Under the pieces are notes generated by a model. It was not told the origin of the DNA. It ran no database searches and was given only the letters and a program-made list of their open reading frames with translations. Shown here in pieces: positions 6,406 through 9,282 of a stretch of 9,282 bases of DNA. Positions within the stretch are counted from its first letter, which is position 1; each line of letters begins with the position of its first letter. A program made the translations under genes and the position numbers. This stretch comes from an uncultured Roseiflexaceae bacterium (GTDB taxonomy: Bacteria; Chloroflexota; Chloroflexia; Chloroflexales; Roseiflexaceae), in contig CAIZHO010000296.1 in assembly GCA_903932805.1 (NCBI GenBank), forward strand, positions 1 through 9,282, written 5' to 3'.

Positions 6406-6442
6406 ACAAGCTCAGACGCTCTACCAGACGTGGGAGCATACC

Positions 6443-7960
6443 ATGGCAGGTCCGCAACGCGGTCTCTTTGACCCTAAAAACGACAAAAGCACCATCCGTA
6501 GTGCTCCCCTTGCAGCCCGCATGCGCCCCAAATCACTCGATGATATGGTTGGTCAGCAGACAATCATCGGTGCTGGGCGCATTGTTCGTCGTGCCATCGA
6601 GCACGATACGTTGTTTTCGATGATCCTGTGGGGCCCTCCCGGATGCGGCAAAACGACGTTGGCGCGGATTATCGCCGAACACACACAAGCATTTTTCGAA
6701 CCATTGTCGGCGGTCACCGCTGGCGTGGCAGATTTGCGCCGAGTCGTCCACGAGGCACGTGACCGATTGGGGATGTATCAGCAACGCACGGTGCTGTTTA
6801 TCGACGAAATCCATCGCTTCAACAAAGCACAGCAAGATGCCATTTTGCCCCATGTCGAAGACGGCACAGTGATTCTGATCGGTGCGACGACAGAAAATCC
6901 CTCGTTCGAGGTCAACCCCGCATTGCGCTCCCGCGCACGGATTTTTGTGATGGAGTCTCTGACGGACGACCAAATCGGCGATGTCATCGATCGGGCGGTG
7001 AGTGACAGCGTGATCGGGCTCGGGGCGTTCAAACCGCTCCTCGCTACCGATGCCCGTGGCTATCTCATCGACATGGCCAATGGCGACGCACGTGTTGCAC
7101 TCAATGCGCTCGAAGCAGCAGTTACCGCCAAAGACCCGGGCATCGGCGACAAGCGCCTCATCACCGTCAACGACATGCGTGAGGCGTTACAGAGCCGTGC
7201 TACCAAGTACGACAAGAACGGTGAATTGCACTATGATGCCATTTCGGCGTTACACAAATCAGTCCGGAGCAGTGATCCTGATGCGTCGTTGTATTGGTTA
7301 GGGCGCATGCTCGAGGGTGGCGAAGACCCGATGTATGTAGCACGCAGGCTGGTGCGTATGTCGATCGAAGATATCGGTTTGGCAGACCCACAAGCGGTTA
7401 TTATTGCAAACTCCATCAAAGACACAGTCCACTTCCTCGGCCAGCCCGAAGGGGACCTCGCATTGGCCAATCTGGTCGTGTATTTGGCGCAAGCCCCCAA
7501 GAGTAACTCGGTCGAAGTTGCATACATGAAGGCCAAAGGAGACGTCGCCGAAACGCGCAATGATCCGGTTCCCCTCCACCTCCGCAATGCGCCGACGGCG
7601 CTGATGAAGGGGCTTGGGTACAATCGCGGCTATCAATATGCCCACGATGCCCCCGATGCCCGGGTGGATCAGGTCCACTTCCCCGAAAATCTCCGCGGTC
7701 GGCGCTATTATCACCCAACCGACCGTGGCTACGAAGTGCGCATTGCCGAACGATTGGCCTGGCGCGAAGACCTCGAGAGCGTCAAGCCGCTGCCCGTGCC
7801 AGAGCCCGTTGCCCCCCAGGCACAGAGCAAATCCCCTCGCAGCGCAGATGGTATGATTGACCCACAAGCAACCGCAGGCGAAGAGCCACAAATCCCCGTC
7901 GACCAGGACAATCCGCCGGTGCGCTCGCGCAAGCCGTCGCGTGGTACGGCGCGCGACTAA
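6443..7960 (+). CDS. rarA: AAA+ ATPase RarA/MgsA (replication-associated recombination protein A)
   Basis: RarA is a DNA-dependent AAA+ ATPase related to clamp-loader subunits and RuvB that acts at stalled or gapped replication forks. The 505-residue protein has Walker [10 protein letters not shown] (64-72), Walker [10 protein letters not shown] (D121, E122), sensor 1 GATTENPS (148-154) and the arginine-finger region [10 protein letters not shown] (R162, R164). Sensor 2 is [11 protein letters not shown] (R217). The C-terminal tetramerisation region (about 262-440) includes [18 protein letters not shown] and the conserved [22 protein letters not shown]. coli RarA is about 447 residues; the surplus is a Pro/Gln/Ser-rich, probably disordered tail (about 445-505) ending in a basic patch ([12 protein letters not shown]). 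The N-terminal [11 protein letters not shown] and AAPLAAR-like entry is typical. The start is backed by GGGAG (6432-6436) six bases upstream. It is the first plus-strand gene, and an SDR gene follows 26 bp after its stop. Confidence 0.95.
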   Translation: MAGPQRGLFDPKNDKSTIRSAPLAARMRPKSLDDMVGQQTIIGAGRIVRRAIEHDTLFSMILWGPPGCGKTTLARIIAEHTQAFFEPLSAVTAGVADLRRVVHEARDRLGMYQQRTVLFIDEIHRFNKAQQDAILPHVEDGTVILIGATTENPSFEVNPALRSRARIFVMESLTDDQIGDVIDRAVSDSVIGLGAFKPLLATDARGYLIDMANGDARVALNALEAAVTAKDPGIGDKRLITVNDMREALQSRATKYDKNGELHYDAISALHKSVRSSDPDASLYWLGRMLEGGEDPMYVARRLVRMSIEDIGLADPQAVIIANSIKDTVHFLGQPEGDLALANLVVYLAQAPKSNSVEVAYMKAKGDVAETRNDPVPLHLRNAPTALMKGLGYNRGYQYAHDAPDARVDQVHFPENLRGRRYYHPTDRGYEVRIAERLAWREDLESVKPLPVPEPVAPQAQSKSPRSADGMIDPQATAGEEPQIPVDQDNPPVRSRKPSRGTARD

Positions 7961-7986
7961 ACCATCGACTACGCAGTGAGGTGTAG

Positions 7987-8805
7987 ATGACCAGCATGCA
8001 ACAGATGTTTGACTTCGGCACATCACGGGTGTTGATGAGCGGTGGCAGCGGCGTGCTCGGGCGTACTTTGGTACGCGCGTTGCTGGCGCATGGTGCGGAG
8101 GTGGTCATACTCAGCCGGACACCAGCTCAAACGATGCAGCATTTTGGGACAGACCTTGGTCGCGAGCGCTTGACATGCCTTGCAGCGGACTTGGCGCAGC
8201 CAGATTCGCTGACGCGCGCTGTCGCCGAGGCGCTCGCAGGTGGGCCAATTACGCACCTCGTGAACGGCGCTGGCGGCAATCGCCCCAACGCAACCACCGG
8301 TACCCAGGCGTTCGCTGATATTCCGTTGGCTGCGATGCACGAGGTCATGGATGTCAATGTCTTTAGTGCGATCCAACTCTCGCAAGCAGTCGTGCCGCAT
8401 TTTGCTGCCCGTGGGAGTGGCTGCGTTCTCAACATTTCGTCGATTAGTACGACACGTCCGTTGACCCGAGTGGTGTCGTACTCGGTCGCCAAGGCCGGAC
8501 TCGATGCATATACCCGCTGGCTGGCAACCCATCTGGCGCGTGAGTACGCCCCCGAAATCCGGGTTAATGCGTTGGCACCGGGGTTCTTTTTGACCGAACA
8601 AAACCGATTCCTGCTGCTCGAGGCCGACCAAACGACCTTGACCGAACGCGGTCGGCAGATACTCAGCCATACACCGATGGGGCGCTTCGGTACACCCGAA
8701 GATTTAGTCGGCGCATTCCTCTGGTTGCTCTCGCCCGCAGCGGCCTTCGTCACCGGGCAGATTATCACGGTCGATGGTGGATTCAGTGCATACAGTGGCG
8801 TCTAA
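7987..8805 (+). CDS. Short-chain dehydrogenase/reductase, D-mannonate oxidoreductase-like
   Basis: This 272-residue NAD(P)-dependent classical SDR is probably cytosolic. It has the dinucleotide-binding motif SGGSGVLG (18-25), the NGAG motif (93-96), N124, and the catalytic S152 with Y165-x3-K169 (YSVAK). The segments NGAGGNRPNATT, APGFFLTEQNRFLL, HTPMGRFGTPEDLVGA and VDGGFSAYSGV are, from memory, characteristic of the SDR group annotated as D-mannonate oxidoreductase (the Bacillus UxuB/YjmF type), which interconverts D-mannonate and D-fructuronate. R44 after strand 2 (ILSRTP) may favour NADP, weakly. The first ATG at 7987 is chosen because GAGG (7978-7981) lies five bases upstream; other ATGs at 7996 and 8005 would also leave the fold intact. 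A LarA-like gene begins 19 bp after its stop, so the two look co-transcribed. The SDR fold is certain; the sugar-acid substrate is a family-based guess and other polyols or aldonates are possible. Confidence 0.88.
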   Translation: MTSMQQMFDFGTSRVLMSGGSGVLGRTLVRALLAHGAEVVILSRTPAQTMQHFGTDLGRERLTCLAADLAQPDSLTRAVAEALAGGPITHLVNGAGGNRPNATTGTQAFADIPLAAMHEVMDVNVFSAIQLSQAVVPHFAARGSGCVLNISSISTTRPLTRVVSYSVAKAGLDAYTRWLATHLAREYAPEIRVNALAPGFFLTEQNRFLLLEADQTTLTERGRQILSHTPMGRFGTPEDLVGAFLWLLSPAAAFVTGQIITVDGGFSAYSGV

Positions 8806-8824
8806 GACGCAGACGAGGACTCAG

Positions 8825-9282
8825 ATGCAACAGCTCGACGACCGGACACTGACTGACATCATCCACACCGGGTTGGCACAGCGCAATTGGCGTGGTCAAC
8901 GGGTACTCGTCCTCATCCCAGATGCTACCCGCACCATGCCCATGCCTCGGTATTTTGCCATGGTGCGCACGGCGCTCCGGGACGCAGGGGCTGCGGCACA
9001 AACATGGATGGTGGCGTTGGGCACACACCCGGCGATGGACGACGGAGCGTTGTCTCAATTGCTTGGGGTGGATGTGCGTGCGCTCCAACGCGACGAGCCC
9101 GATATCCGCATTGTCAATCATGCCTGGCAGGACCCCAGTGCCCTCGTGCTCGTCGGGACGATTTCGGCAGCCCAGATGCATGCGCTCAGCAACGGGATGA
9201 CCAGCGAAGATGTCCCAGTGCGGGTGAACCGCGCGGTATTGACCCACGATCACATTTTGATTTGTGGTCCCGTCTTCCCACA
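8825..9282 (+). CDS. LarA-like (DUF2088, lactate racemase/hydroxyacid epimerase family) protein, N-terminal part (cut by window edge)
   Basis: The frame from ATG at 8825 stays open to the end of the window, giving 152 codons plus two bases. A GAGGA site (8815-8819) lies five bases upstream. The visible part matches the N-terminal domain of the LarA superfamily: strand VLVLIPDATRTMPM (27-40) carries the DxxR motif (D33, R36), LGTHPAM (65-71) carries the family histidine H68, and VRVNRAVLTHDHILICGPVFPH (131-152) corresponds to the region in LarA proteins that leads into the conserved FSGG segment, beyond the edge. Characterised members use a nickel-pincer nucleotide cofactor to racemise or epimerise alpha-hydroxyacids, and depend on LarB, LarC and LarE, none of which is in this window. 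It follows the SDR gene by 19 bp, which suggests a joint role in sugar-acid use. The exact substrate cannot be decided from the visible third or so of the protein. Confidence 0.85.
   Translation, partial: MQQLDDRTLTDIIHTGLAQRNWRGQRVLVLIPDATRTMPMPRYFAMVRTALRDAGAAAQTWMVALGTHPAMDDGALSQLLGVDVRALQRDEPDIRIVNHAWQDPSALVLVGTISAAQMHALSNGMTSEDVPVRVNRAVLTHDHILICGPVFP

Larger units (their letters stand above)
6242..6442. other. Divergent intergenic regulatory region
   Basis: These 201 bp separate the minus-strand amidohydrolase from plus-strand rarA and contain no credible gene. They hold outward-facing candidate promoters for both genes (6272-6277 minus, 6397-6405 plus). Together with the first 36 bp of the amidohydrolase gene, the region carries four copies of the hexamer GTGCAT or its complement ATGCAC: 6206-6211, 6277-6282 (reverse), 6295-6300 and 6380-6385. 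Confidence 0.6.

Noticed and set aside
6242..6457. 72-codon N-terminal extension of the amidohydrolase
   Set aside because: It would run through the whole divergent promoter region and past the rarA start; family similarity begins at the ATG at 6241.
7298..8670. Long minus-strand open frames opposite rarA and the SDR gene (7298-8026 and 8023-8670)
   Set aside because: They are antisense to well-supported genes, their protein sequences have no family features, and one crosses the boundary between two real genes.
1..9282. Mobile element, prophage, CRISPR array, toxin-antitoxin or defence island, tRNA or rRNA
   Set aside because: No integrase, transposase, regular spaced repeats, cloverleaf-like segments or rRNA-like stretches were seen; every larger stretch is taken up by housekeeping or metabolic genes.

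Overview
The window reads as an ordinary, densely coded bacterial chromosome segment of intermediate GC (judged by eye, not counted). There is no sign of phage, insertion sequence, CRISPR array or RNA gene. Gene order and protein style fit Chloroflexota (Chloroflexia-like): a dGTPase-dnaG-rpoD block, a 7Fe-type ferredoxin, a type II thymidine kinase, an acetylpolyamine-amidohydrolase-like protein, and an SDR/LarA-like pair. This placement is an inference from style and should be tested by a dnaG or rpoD tree.

Left part (1-6241, all minus strand, so transcription runs towards position 1). In transcription order the genes are: an acetylpolyamine amidohydrolase / class II HDAC-like enzyme (6241-5213); thymidine kinase (5147-4560); a 7Fe/8Fe ferredoxin (4490-4254) followed by a strong hairpin terminator (4241-4213); a small unrecognised four-helix membrane protein (4153-3689); an HD-domain dNTPase that overlaps it (3717-2653); DNA primase DnaG (2620-629); and the N-terminal third or so of the primary sigma factor RpoD (617 to beyond the window edge). 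The last four genes are tightly packed and look like one operon, a version of the macromolecular-synthesis operon (primase plus housekeeping sigma) with a dGTPase and a membrane protein at its head.

Switch point (6242-6442). This 201-bp divergent intergenic region is the only place where the coding strand changes. It carries candidate promoters for both sides and a local cluster of GTGCAT/ATGCAC hexamers that could be operator sites.

Right part (6443-9282, all plus strand). The AAA+ ATPase RarA/MgsA (6443-7960) has a disordered C-terminal tail. A short-chain dehydrogenase resembling the SDR-type D-mannonate oxidoreductases (7987-8805) follows. Last is the N-terminal part of a LarA-like (DUF2088) nickel-pincer racemase/epimerase family protein (8825 to beyond the edge). 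The spacings of 26 and 19 bp suggest co-transcription.

How the genes fit together. Primase, dNTPase, thymidine kinase and RarA all bear on DNA replication and nucleotide pools. The SDR plus LarA-like pair looks like a small sugar-acid (aldonate) pathway. No defence system or clearly novel machinery is evident. The observations most worth a second look are the SDR/LarA-like pairing, the membrane protein overlapping dgt, the repeated hexamer in the divergent promoter region, and a recurring extended -10 promoter motif.
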